A stretch of 64,000 nucleotides of DNA from J027 sp965215855 (GTDB lineage Bacteria; Chloroflexota; Anaerolineae; Aggregatilineales; J027): NCBI GenBank assembly GCA_965215855.1, contig CBDCER010000003.1, positions 3,596,001-3,660,000 on the forward strand, read 5' to 3'. The notes beneath the pieces are model-generated. The model saw only the letters and a program-made list of their open reading frames with translations. It searched no databases and had not been told where the DNA came from. Position numbers and translations under genes: made by a program. Positions 25,648-35,060 of this stretch are shown here, one piece after another (the first letter of the stretch is position 1; the number at the start of each line of letters is the position of its first letter).

Positions 25648-26786
25648 GTACAGATATTCGCCCCAAAATTTTGATTGTCGATGATGAGCCGCGTAATATA
25701 CGGTTGTTGAAAGGCATTTTGTATGCGGAACCCTACCATCTCCTGACAGCCACCAGTGGCCCCGAAGCGCTTCGTATTATACAAGAACATAACCCCGATT
25801 TGATCTTGCTTGATATTATGATGCCTGGCATGAGCGGCTATGACGTTTGCCAGCAGGTCAAGAGTATGCCAGCCTATCGCATGATTCCGGTCGTTATGGT
25901 GACAGCTTTGTATGAGGTCAGTGATAGAATACAAGCTATTGAAGCCGGAGCTGATGACTTTCTCAGTAAACCGGTTGATGCCACAGAGTTGTTGGTGCGC
26001 GTGCGCTCGTTGGTGCGCGTGCGGCAATTGTATGTCGAAGTCGAACGCATCACCGCTGAACGACTGCGATTTATGGCAGGTGTAGCCCATGATATTCGCT
26101 CCCCATTGAACGCGCTGACATTGAATCTGGAAATGATTGCAGGAAACCTACCGGAAAACGAGCAAGTCCAGGACATCTGGTCACGAGTCCCACCGTGTAT
26201 TGATAGAATCCAGATGCTGGCAAGCGATATTATGAACTATTATAAGATTGAAGCTGGTCAATTTGAATTTGAGATTGGCCTTCATCAGGCACATGACGTT
26301 GTGCAGCATGTTCTGGATATTGCACAACCAATCGCTGATGAGAAACATATTGGACTTTTGGCGGGATCTGTGGATATTGTCACTGCTTATATGGATCACG
26401 GTTCTATTGTTCAGGTATTGCTCAACCTCGTGACGAATGCCATCAGCTACACCCCTGCCGACGGCAGTGTTATATTGAACGTATATGACCTCGCACACGG
26501 GCACTATCAATTGCCATTGAACCATTATCCACCAGTGTTGGCATTACCTGTAGAAGGAGTTGTATTTGAGGTGCAAGATACCGGACAAGGCATTGCCATG
26601 CAAGACTTCAACCGCGTATTCAGTGAATTTGATCGTCTGAAAGCTGATCAGGATGGGGTAGGATTGGGACTACCGGTTTCGCAACGATTAGTGCGTCTGC
26701 ATGATGGCGATATCTGGTTTGCCAGCATTGTTGGGAAGGGGTCTACCTTCGCATTCTATTTGCCAACTCAACATTCTGCAGGATGA
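25644..26786 (+). CDS. Receiver–histidine kinase (soluble hybrid)
   Basis: This 380-aa protein has a normal receiver (IVDDEPRNIRLL, D57 in LILLDIMMPG, GADDFLSKPVD), a HisKA domain (VAHDIRSPLNAL) and a HATPase domain (LVTNAISYTPADG, DTGQGI, GVGLGLPVSQRLV). No membrane helix is present. It overlaps the OmpR-like regulator by ATGA and is followed one base later by a PAS kinase. In this layout the receiver probably takes phosphate from another kinase of the cluster, and its own kinase passes it on. Confidence 0.94.
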   Translation: MSTDIRPKILIVDDEPRNIRLLKGILYAEPYHLLTATSGPEALRIIQEHNPDLILLDIMMPGMSGYDVCQQVKSMPAYRMIPVVMVTALYEVSDRIQAIEAGADDFLSKPVDATELLVRVRSLVRVRQLYVEVERITAERLRFMAGVAHDIRSPLNALTLNLEMIAGNLPENEQVQDIWSRVPPCIDRIQMLASDIMNYYKIEAGQFEFEIGLHQAHDVVQHVLDIAQPIADEKHIGLLAGSVDIVTAYMDHGSIVQVLLNLVTNAISYTPADGSVILNVYDLAHGHYQLPLNHYPPVLALPVEGVVFEVQDTGQGIAMQDFNRVFSEFDRLKADQDGVGLGLPVSQRLVRLHDGDIWFASIVGKGSTFAFYLPTQHSAG

Positions 26787-26787
26787 T

Positions 26788-28704
26788 ATGATCGAGATTC
26801 TATTCATCCTATCGCTAATTGCCGGTTGGGGATTGAGTATTCTCTATTTGCTTCGTCGGCGACTACCAGCACGGCCAATACCACTCGCAACCGACACTAT
26901 TGAACATCAGCTAACTCTGGCGTTAAATACACTCTCTGGTTTCGTCCTCGAAGTCAACGCGGCTGGTGACGTCTTCAGCAGTCGTTCTTCCCGTGGTGAG
27001 ACCTTTCAAGGCAATATCACCGAAATCTTTCCGCGCCCTCAAGCTCGCGTTCTGATGCGGGCTATTCAGAAAGCTGCCGAGGCAGGCTATCACGAAGGAC
27101 CAATCTATACTCAAGGGAAACTTTGGTTCGAGGTCGCCGTGTCTCGATGCGAAATTCCTGCGGGACACTTTCTGCTATTGGCCCGCGACATTACAACACA
27201 GCAGCAAACTGAGCTGGAACTGGCCCGGTTTCGTGCCGTCATGGATCAGGCTGGCGAAGCTATTTTTATCACAGAGGCAGACGGTGGCTATTTCATTGAT
27301 GTCAACGAAACGGCCTGTCGGATGTTGGGATATTCGCGCGGGGAACTGCTCACTATGCGGACACGCGATGTCGAAATTGCCTATCCTATTCAAACTACCG
27401 GACAGTGGCACACCCATGTCGCGGAGGTAGCGGAAGCCCAGGAACCAATCCTAACCACCGAAAATATTCTGCTACGGAAAGACGGCACAACATTTCCCGC
27501 CGAAGTGCTGGCAACACTCAAGAGCTTTCAGCACAATAACTATATCCTGACAGTTGTACGTGACATCACTGTTCGCAAGAAGACACAAATCGAGCTGGCC
27601 CGGTTTCGCGCTGTCATGAATCGTGCTGGCGAAGCTGTTTTGATTATGGATGCCAAAGATGGTCGTTTTATTGATATTAACGAAACGGCCTGTCGGATGT
27701 TGGGATATTCGCGCCAGGAGTTGCTCACTATGCGGGCACGCGATGTCGAGATTACTTATCCGCTCCAGACCACCGGGCAGTGGCGTAGCCATGTGACTGA
27801 AGTTGCCCAAATGGGTGAGCCTATACTCATTTCGGAAAGCACCTTGCAACGTAAGGATGGTGGAACATTCCCAGCTGAAGTGTCGGCAGCACTGGAAACT
27901 TTTGAGGGTCAGGAATATATCTTGATGGTTGTGCGTGATATCACGGATCGGAAGCAAGCCGAACATGAATTATTAGAGGCCAAGGAAGTGGCGGAAGCGG
28001 CTAGCCGTGCAAAAAGCGCATTTCTGGCAAACACTAGCCACGAATTGCGAACGCCATTGAATTCTATCATCGGCATGTCACAGGTTTTGTTGATGCAGGC
28101 CATTGGTCCCTTGAATCCACATCAACAAGAAAATGTAGATGATATTCTATATTGTGGGCGGCATTTGCTGGCAATCATTAATGATATCCTCGACTTGAGC
28201 AAGGTTGAAAACAGCCGCCTGGAGTTGGTATTAGAGAATGTAGAGATGGCATCTTTGATCCACGATAGCCTTGCATTGGTACATGATAAAGCCGACCAGA
28301 CCCATATCACTATTCGTACTGATCTGGATGAAGATCTGCCACCATTACGTGTAGACCGTCGCCGAATTACTCAGGTTCTCTCCAATTTGTTGATAAATGC
28401 TATCAAGTTTACGCCGCAAAACGGAGAAATCGGCATTCGGCTTCAACGTGACCAGCAATACATTCGCACCGAGGTCTGGGATACTGGTATTGGTATTTCG
28501 CCAGAAAACCTGAAGCGGTTATTCTTACCCTTTGAGCGCCTGGAAGACGCCTTGCCTGCCCGTCACTATGAAGGTAGTGGGTTGGGTTTGGCGCTGAGTA
28601 AGCAGCTTATTGAGTTGCACGATGGTACAATCGGAGCGACCTCTGTGGGTGAAGGCCAGGGATCAACGTTTTGGTTTACATTACCTATCAGCGATGAGGG
28701 ATAA
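26788..28704 (+). CDS. Membrane sensor histidine kinase with three PAS domains
   Basis: This 638-aa kinase starts at the ATG at 26788. A single N-terminal transmembrane helix (ILFILSLIAGWGLSILYLL) is followed by one divergent PAS-like segment and then two tandem, very similar PAS–PAC modules (residues about 175-300 and 300-425). HisKA (SHELRTPLNSIIG), the N box (NLLINAIKFTPQ), DTGIGI and GSGLGLALSKQL close the protein. The stop TAA shares its last A with the ATG of the next gene. The PAS modules are 125 residues apart and share long identical DNA stretches, a recent internal duplication. Confidence 0.93.
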   Translation: MIEILFILSLIAGWGLSILYLLRRRLPARPIPLATDTIEHQLTLALNTLSGFVLEVNAAGDVFSSRSSRGETFQGNITEIFPRPQARVLMRAIQKAAEAGYHEGPIYTQGKLWFEVAVSRCEIPAGHFLLLARDITTQQQTELELARFRAVMDQAGEAIFITEADGGYFIDVNETACRMLGYSRGELLTMRTRDVEIAYPIQTTGQWHTHVAEVAEAQEPILTTENILLRKDGTTFPAEVLATLKSFQHNNYILTVVRDITVRKKTQIELARFRAVMNRAGEAVLIMDAKDGRFIDINETACRMLGYSRQELLTMRARDVEITYPLQTTGQWRSHVTEVAQMGEPILISESTLQRKDGGTFPAEVSAALETFEGQEYILMVVRDITDRKQAEHELLEAKEVAEAASRAKSAFLANTSHELRTPLNSIIGMSQVLLMQAIGPLNPHQQENVDDILYCGRHLLAIINDILDLSKVENSRLELVLENVEMASLIHDSLALVHDKADQTHITIRTDLDEDLPPLRVDRRRITQVLSNLLINAIKFTPQNGEIGIRLQRDQQYIRTEVWDTGIGISPENLKRLFLPFERLEDALPARHYEGSGLGLALSKQLIELHDGTIGATSVGEGQGSTFWFTLPISDEG

Positions 28705-31700
28705 TGCAAAAACAGCCACAGGATGATCTTCGAGGGCAGATCGTCAAGAACTACCGGATTGATGAATTGATCGGCTCTGGTGGAACCAGTGTGGTTTATC
28801 GTGCCTACCAATCCGTCATTGAACGTGAAGTCGCCATTAAAGTCATTTTGCCCGCCTACGCCAATCACGTGGAGTTCATCCGGCGCTTTGAACGCGAAGC
28901 CAGGATTATTGCCCGGCTCGAACATCCTTATATCGTCCCTCTCTACGACTATTGGCGCGAACCTGGCGGGGCGTATTTGGTTATGCGTTTGTTGCGAGGC
29001 GGGAGTTTGGCAGATCGCATCGTACAGGGACCATTATCACTTGAAACTGTTGCCCAAATTCTGGAGCAGGTCGCAGATGCGTTAACAACAGCACACCAAA
29101 ACAATATCGTTCATCACGATTTGAAGCCCAGCAACCTCTTGATGGACGAACAAGACCATGTCTTTCTGGCCGATTTCGGAATCGCCAGAAATGTTCAGCA
29201 AGATGACTCTTCTGAGATAGAATTGCTGGGGTCTATCGCTTATCTCTCTCCAGAACAGATACACCGCCAACCACCGACCCGGCACAGTGACATATTTAGC
29301 CTCGGTCTCATCGTGTATGAAATGCTCACTGGCAAGCATCCATTTCCCGATACTGATCGCAGTAGCTTGATGCTTCACCTGCTAAAAATCCCGTTGCCTT
29401 TGCTGCAAGGCGAGATAGCGCGTCTCAATCCAGTAATACAACAGGCGACTGCTAAGACACCCGAAGACCGTTTTGAAAATTCCCAGGCGCTGGCTCATGC
29501 CTTTCGTCAGGCACTAGGTGGGGATAGTCATCCAGCCACCATCGACACAGTTTCGACGACCGTTATTCGCAATCCCTACAAAGGTTTGCACGCTTTTCAA
29601 GAAGCTGATGCTGGTGATTTTTTTGGGCGCGAGCGTTTGGTTGAGCAGTTATTACAACACCTCGATACGGATTATGGCCCACAACTTCTGGCAGTAGTTG
29701 GTCCCAGCGGCAGCGGTAAATCTAGCGTAGTCAGGGCTGGTTTGATTCCAGCTTTGCGTGGTGGTGCATTACCTGGAACTGATCGGTGGTTAGTGGCAGA
29801 GATGTCGCCAGGCGACAATCCATTTCAAGAACTGGCAGCAGCATTGCTTCATATTGCCGTCCATCCGGTTGAGAATCTTCTGGAGCAGATACAGAAAGAC
29901 CCTGCTGGGCTGATGTGCGCTATAGACCATATGTTGCCCGATGATGATACTGAGTTGTTGCTGTTTATTGACCAGTTCGAAGAGTTATTTACGCTGGCCG
30001 AAGACGAGGTAACACGACAGCATTTTTTGAATACCCTTGTCACGACTGTGACGAAACCTTTCAGCCGGGTTCATGTGGTTCTATGTTTGCGGGCTGATTT
30101 CTATGACCTTCCATTGCAATACCCGGAATTCGCCACTGCGATGCGACCACACACCGAAATTGTTATCCCTATGACATTAGATGAATTGGAGCAGGCCATC
30201 GTTGGCCCCGCTACCCAGCGCGGACTAATATTGGATCTAGGTTTGGTAGCAACTATCATCAAGGATGTACGGGAGCAACCCGGCACTTTGCCCTTGCTTC
30301 AATATGCACTAACTGAATTGTTTGAACACCGTCGGGGCAACCAACTTACATTGGCATCGTATCAGAGCATTGCTGGGGTATCGGGGTCATTGGCACGGCG
30401 AGCCGAGACAATTTACGCAGTATTGCTTCCCACTGAGCAAGATGCAGCACGTCAGGTATTTCTGCGATTAGTCACATTAGGAGAAGGAACCGAAGATACC
30501 CGTCGGCGAGTTCAACATTCAGAACTTGCCTCCATCAGCATTGAATCCACCAGCCTGGAGCGTGTACTGGAACTATTTGGGCGCTATCGCCTATTAACTT
30601 TCGATCATGAACCGTCTACGCGTGTGCCCACTGTTGAGATTGCTCACGAGGCGCTGATTAAAACATGGGGGCGTTTCTGGGGTTGGATTAATGACAGTCG
30701 GGACGACTTACGGTTGCATCGGCGACTAGCAGTTGCTACTGGTGAATGGTTGAACGCAGGCCGCGATACGAGTTTCCTGGCCGCTGGTGTGCGCTTAGAG
30801 CAATTTGACCGCTGGGCGTCCGCTACACCGTTGGTTTTGACAGAATATGAGCGTCAATATTTGCAGGCCAGCACTGTTGAGGAGACAAAACAACGCACAC
30901 TGGAAATGGAGCGTAAAGCGCGCGAGGCTGTTTTGGAACGCCGTTCACAATACCGATTGCGGGCGTTGGTTATGCTGATGGTCGTCGCCGTCGTCATTGC
31001 CTTTATATTGATGACCTGGGCACTGAATGAGCGAGCGAGCGCCAAAAGTAATGCTGATAATGCAGCAACCGGCGCGGCAATTGCTCGGCGTAGTTCTGAA
31101 GAATCGCAAAGTCTGGCGTGGGCAACGTCGGCGCGGCAGTCACTTCGGGACAATAACCCGGATTTAGCGATTGTCCTGGCTTTGGAGGCTAATCGCATTG
31201 ACCAACCACCTTTTCAAGCCCAGCAGGCTTTGGCCGAAGCCGTATATTCTGCCGGAACCGTTCGCCGCTATGTTTTTCCATACTTCCAGATCAATATGAC
31301 CAGTTTTGCAGTTGGGCCAGATGGTCGGACTTTACTGATCGGGCACAGTGATCGCACTTTGCGGTTGTGGGACATGGAGACTGGGCAAGAAATCCGAGAG
31401 TTTCCGGGGCACGATGCGCTAGTCTATAGCCTGGCATATAGCTCAGGCGGGCGCACGGCCATCGCAGGAACTGGCAATGGCATATTGATCGTATGGGATG
31501 TGGTGACGGGGGCGGAAATTATTCGATTGCTGGGGCATCAAGATCCAATCAGTGCTATTCGTTATGCTCCATCTGGCCGGCAAGTTGCTTCTGCGTCACG
31601 TCGTGGTGAGATTATTCTGTGGAACCTGGACGATGGCGATCAACTGGCGGCTTTCTCCGGCCATAGCAGCCGCGTGACCCAGCTGGATTTTAGCCTTGAT

Positions 31701-33188
31701 GGCCGTCTTATTGTCTCTGGGGCACTGGACGGCACAGTACGCGTCTGGGATATTCTGGAACAACAAGAAATGTTGCAGTTGGACAGTCATCAGGGTAATG
31801 TGACGACGGTGGCGTTTAGTCCTGATAACCGCACCATATTGTCCGGAGGGTCAGACAATAGCTTGATCGTGTGGGATGTTGAGACCGGCTTGGAACTACA
31901 TCGCCTCGAAGGACACACGGGAGTTATCCACGATTCTATCTTCAGCGAAGATGGACGAACGGTACTCTCTGGAGCCGAGGATGGAGCGGTGATTGTGTGG
32001 GACGTGAATACAGGTGAAGAGATTCGCCGTCTAATTGGACACAATGGCCCGGTATGGTCCATTTCTCCTGTTGCATCTGGTGATCGTGGAATTGTTTCGT
32101 TGTCGGCAGATGGTAGTGTGCGCGTTTGGGATATTGAAAGCGGGGCACAACTCAGACGCATGGTGGCCCATGGCTCCGACGTAACTGGCGTCGCTTTTGC
32201 ACCAAGTGGGCAACGTGCTATCTCGGCATCATTGGATCGGACCCTGATTTTGTGGGATTTGGAAACAGGAGAATCTCTCCAGCAATTCACAGGGCACACC
32301 GATTGGATACTGGCAGTGGCAATCAGCCCAGACAGTACCCAAGCGATATCAGGCTCACTGGATCGGACCCTGATTTTGTGGGACTTGAAAACCAATACGA
32401 TGATGCTGCAATTGTTGGGGCATAGTCGCGAGGTGATAGACGTCGCTTTTAGCCCCGATGGCAACCAAGTTTTGTCGGGATCTGCTGATCATACAGTGCG
32501 GCTGTGGGATACAACCACAGGCGATGAAGTGCTTCGCTTGGTCGGTCACAGCGGTCAGGTCTGGCATGTGGCGTTTAGCCCGGATGGTTCAATGGTCGCT
32601 TCAGCCTCGATAGATGGTTCCGTGCGGTTGTGGGATGCCACAAGCGGTGAATTGCTACAAATATTGGAAAGCCCAGAAATACAATTGATGAGTATTGCAT
32701 TTAGTCCTGATGGGCGCTTGATGATGGCTGGCTCGGCAGATGCCCGACTATATTTATGGAACATCGCATCAGGCCAAGAATTACGCCAGTTCATTGGGCA
32801 TAATGGGCCGGTCGTTGATGTGGCCTTTAGCCCCAATGGGAAAACTATCTTGTCCGCGTCAACAGATCGTAGCTTGCGCCTCTGGGATGTTTCAACTGGT
32901 GATGAGCTGGCACGTTTTGATGGACACACCGCTGAAGTAACTGGGGTAGCATTTAGCCCCGATGGACGCAGCGCACTATCCGCCTCACGAGATAGCACAT
33001 TGCGACTATGGCGTACTTTTCGGTCGCTACAAGAAATGATGGAATGGGCCTATGCCAACCGGTATGTGCGCCCATTGAGTTGTGAGGAACGCGAGAAATA
33101 TTTGGTCACACCATATTGTGGGGGTGACGCCACGCTTTTCGCCGAAACTCCGCTGCCTATACCAACGATACTGTCGCTCCCTCAGTGA
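28704..33188 (+). CDS. Membrane Ser/Thr kinase-like protein with nSTAND NTPase and 14 WD40 repeats
   Basis: This 1494-aa protein is a paralogue of the minus-strand giant, with the same order: kinase (residues 17-280), nSTAND (Walker A GPSGSGKSS near 332, LLLFIDQFEE), effector-like helices, transmembrane helix (752-772), and 14 WD40 repeats (about 862-1445). Both end in a shared tail (WAYANRYVRPLSCEE, with WTYANRYVRDLTCAE in the other). The glycine loop GSGGTSVV, K46, and DFG (157) are present, but the catalytic loop reads HHD (137-139) rather than HRD. It lies last in the signalling run, so the two-component genes and this kinase are probably coexpressed. Its last 7 bases overlap the convergent VWA–FHA gene. 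Confidence 0.95.
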   Translation: MQKQPQDDLRGQIVKNYRIDELIGSGGTSVVYRAYQSVIEREVAIKVILPAYANHVEFIRRFEREARIIARLEHPYIVPLYDYWREPGGAYLVMRLLRGGSLADRIVQGPLSLETVAQILEQVADALTTAHQNNIVHHDLKPSNLLMDEQDHVFLADFGIARNVQQDDSSEIELLGSIAYLSPEQIHRQPPTRHSDIFSLGLIVYEMLTGKHPFPDTDRSSLMLHLLKIPLPLLQGEIARLNPVIQQATAKTPEDRFENSQALAHAFRQALGGDSHPATIDTVSTTVIRNPYKGLHAFQEADAGDFFGRERLVEQLLQHLDTDYGPQLLAVVGPSGSGKSSVVRAGLIPALRGGALPGTDRWLVAEMSPGDNPFQELAAALLHIAVHPVENLLEQIQKDPAGLMCAIDHMLPDDDTELLLFIDQFEELFTLAEDEVTRQHFLNTLVTTVTKPFSRVHVVLCLRADFYDLPLQYPEFATAMRPHTEIVIPMTLDELEQAIVGPATQRGLILDLGLVATIIKDVREQPGTLPLLQYALTELFEHRRGNQLTLASYQSIAGVSGSLARRAETIYAVLLPTEQDAARQVFLRLVTLGEGTEDTRRRVQHSELASISIESTSLERVLELFGRYRLLTFDHEPSTRVPTVEIAHEALIKTWGRFWGWINDSRDDLRLHRRLAVATGEWLNAGRDTSFLAAGVRLEQFDRWASATPLVLTEYERQYLQASTVEETKQRTLEMERKAREAVLERRSQYRLRALVMLMVVAVVIAFILMTWALNERASAKSNADNAATGAAIARRSSEESQSLAWATSARQSLRDNNPDLAIVLALEANRIDQPPFQAQQALAEAVYSAGTVRRYVFPYFQINMTSFAVGPDGRTLLIGHSDRTLRLWDMETGQEIREFPGHDALVYSLAYSSGGRTAIAGTGNGILIVWDVVTGAEIIRLLGHQDPISAIRYAPSGRQVASASRRGEIILWNLDDGDQLAAFSGHSSRVTQLDFSLDGRLIVSGALDGTVRVWDILEQQEMLQLDSHQGNVTTVAFSPDNRTILSGGSDNSLIVWDVETGLELHRLEGHTGVIHDSIFSEDGRTVLSGAEDGAVIVWDVNTGEEIRRLIGHNGPVWSISPVASGDRGIVSLSADGSVRVWDIESGAQLRRMVAHGSDVTGVAFAPSGQRAISASLDRTLILWDLETGESLQQFTGHTDWILAVAISPDSTQAISGSLDRTLILWDLKTNTMMLQLLGHSREVIDVAFSPDGNQVLSGSADHTVRLWDTTTGDEVLRLVGHSGQVWHVAFSPDGSMVASASIDGSVRLWDATSGELLQILESPEIQLMSIAFSPDGRLMMAGSADARLYLWNIASGQELRQFIGHNGPVVDVAFSPNGKTILSASTDRSLRLWDVSTGDELARFDGHTAEVTGVAFSPDGRSALSASRDSTLRLWRTFRSLQEMMEWAYANRYVRPLSCEEREKYLVTPYCGGDATLFAETPLPIPTILSLPQ

Positions 33189-34774
33189 CCGGTAAACATG
33201 AACAGCCATGAGCCAACGGTCACAACATCGCCCACGCTCAATTCAAAGGGGTCTTCGACTCGCCCACCATTAGCAAAAGTGCCATTGGTGCTTCCCAAGT
33301 CTTCCAAAAACAGTTTGCCACTCTTTGCCACAATTTGACAATGATGCTCCGACACGTCTGGTTCAGGAATGACAATATCGTTATCGTTAGCTCGTCCGAT
33401 TTGCAAACGTGGCATCGTCAAACCCAACTCCTGGCGTTTCCATTTTATTTTGGTAGGCGTTGCACCTTTGCGCTCAACCGCACGACGCGACGACTTCAGG
33501 CGTGTGTGGATCATGACAGTTTCTTCGCGGCGTATACGTTGGGTGGAGTAGAAAACTTTAGAGCGACTGGATTTACGTGAATAGGCATCATAGCGTTGCG
33601 CCCCAAGTTCCATATCCACGGCTTCTTCACGTAACATATCGTGTTCGGCCTGCAATTCATCATCGTCCAGGTTAGCATCTTGGATAGCATTTGCCGCCTC
33701 TCCAAGCGCCTCCGCTGCTTGTTGATAGTCACCTTTGTCTGCCTGTTGAATAGCTTCGTCGCGTGCCCGTGCTGCTTGCAAAAGCAAAGCTGACTTCAAA
33801 ACTTCTAGGTTCGGCTGCTGTCCCTCATAATCTACTTCAGGAACAATGTTGATCGTAATTGGAAATTCGATGACACGATGTTCGGTTTTGTCATCAGTAA
33901 TCTCATCATATTCAAAACGTAGCTGCGCGATCTCAACTTCACCCAAGTCCTTAAGTGACGGAATCGTCAATTCGAACAAGAGCGCTTTCATTTCGTCGTG
34001 GTACAAGTCACCCATGCGATAGTGTGTGGCGTCTCCCTGTTTTTCTGTGGGATAGGTATTGAGCTGATTAATCGTCTGAATATGGTCGGATGATGTCAAG
34101 GTGACGACAAGGTTCTGGCCGACGACTGCCAACAGGTCGCGCAATTCTTCCGCAAATATGTGAGGCGCTTGGTCGGGATTGTCGATAAAGTAAAATGCGC
34201 CGCCGCCCTCGGCTGCCATCCGAGTCAGTAAATCTTCATTGAAATCCATGCCAACGCCCATTGTTGTTGTTGTGACTCCTGTATCACGTTTTTGACGAGC
34301 CATGGATGAGAGTTGGCCGGGGTCTTTGACACCCTGGTTGGCAAGGCCGTCCGTCAACAGAAGTACACGGTCAACTTGTCGCTCTGCCAGATTATCATGC
34401 ACCAATTGACAACCTTGCAACCATCCCCCACTGAGATTAGTTGTGCCGCCCGCCATCAGTTTTTGAATGGCGTGACTGATTCGATCTTTGTTACTGACTA
34501 CGGTTGGCTGTAAATCGACAGTGACATCCTGATTATATGAGACTAGGCTGAAATGATCACGTGCGCCCAGATGCCGGATCAAGAACTGTGCGGCCTTTTT
34601 GACATAATCGAGTTTGTCACCAGCCATTGAGCCGCTGCGATCTAACACTACGCTGATATTCAGCGGTAGCCGTTCGCTGGTGGATGGTTTCGCTTTGATG
34701 CGTGCCATCAAATAGACACGGTGTTCACGCTCTACTGATAGCACGTCGTAATCGAGGACATAGTCTGCCTGCAT
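33182..34774 (-). CDS. VWA-domain protein with C-terminal FHA domain
   Basis: This 530-aa protein has a von Willebrand A domain with an intact MIDAS motif (VLDRSGSMAG), Thr and Asp motif segments (TNLSGGW, LLTDGLANQG), a central region with a coiled coil (ARARDEAIQQADKGDYQQAAE), and a C-terminal FHA domain (QIGRANDNDI, SEHHCQI, LEDLGSTNGTF). FHA domains bind phosphothreonine. The ATG at 34774 has GGAGA upstream (8 bases) and is preferred to the ATG at 34816. It is convergent with the WD40 kinase and is likely a target reader or scaffold for Hanks-kinase signalling; this is inference. Confidence 0.92.
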   Translation of the reverse strand: MQADYVLDYDVLSVEREHRVYLMARIKAKPSTSERLPLNISVVLDRSGSMAGDKLDYVKKAAQFLIRHLGARDHFSLVSYNQDVTVDLQPTVVSNKDRISHAIQKLMAGGTTNLSGGWLQGCQLVHDNLAERQVDRVLLLTDGLANQGVKDPGQLSSMARQKRDTGVTTTTMGVGMDFNEDLLTRMAAEGGGAFYFIDNPDQAPHIFAEELRDLLAVVGQNLVVTLTSSDHIQTINQLNTYPTEKQGDATHYRMGDLYHDEMKALLFELTIPSLKDLGEVEIAQLRFEYDEITDDKTEHRVIEFPITINIVPEVDYEGQQPNLEVLKSALLLQAARARDEAIQQADKGDYQQAAEALGEAANAIQDANLDDDELQAEHDMLREEAVDMELGAQRYDAYSRKSSRSKVFYSTQRIRREETVMIHTRLKSSRRAVERKGATPTKIKWKRQELGLTMPRLQIGRANDNDIVIPEPDVSEHHCQIVAKSGKLFLEDLGSTNGTFANGGRVEDPFELSVGDVVTVGSWLFMFTGH

Positions 34775-34902
34775 CACATTTTCTCCATTCCGGATGTCGG
34801 ATGTCAGTGCCGTCATTTTATCATCATCTGATTTCGTTCACTATGCCCGCCATCATTTCATAAAAAAGTGAGCGCTAAGTCTTGCCAAAGCACAAGCGCG
34901 AT

Positions 34903-34936
34903 ATTACTTATGAGAATACATCTTCTCAAAAGTAAT
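34903..34936. repeat. Inverted repeat in the divergent VWA/EamA intergenic region
   Basis: ATTACTTATGAGAA (34903-34916) and TTCTCAAAAGTAAT (34923-34936) form a 14-bp inverted repeat with one mismatch and a 6-base spacer. It has no poly-T tail, so it is more likely a regulator site or mRNA hairpin than a terminator. The 244-bp gap it sits in holds nothing else I could name. Confidence 0.5.
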
Positions 34937-35060
34937 CAATCTTAAACGACCCATTACGTCATTTTCATCGCCGCAAGCCGACCAACTAACGCTTTGCAAG
35001 AGCAGTTGATTTATGCTACAAATGCGCTTTCCCAACATTCATTGAGGAACCGCTGATCTC

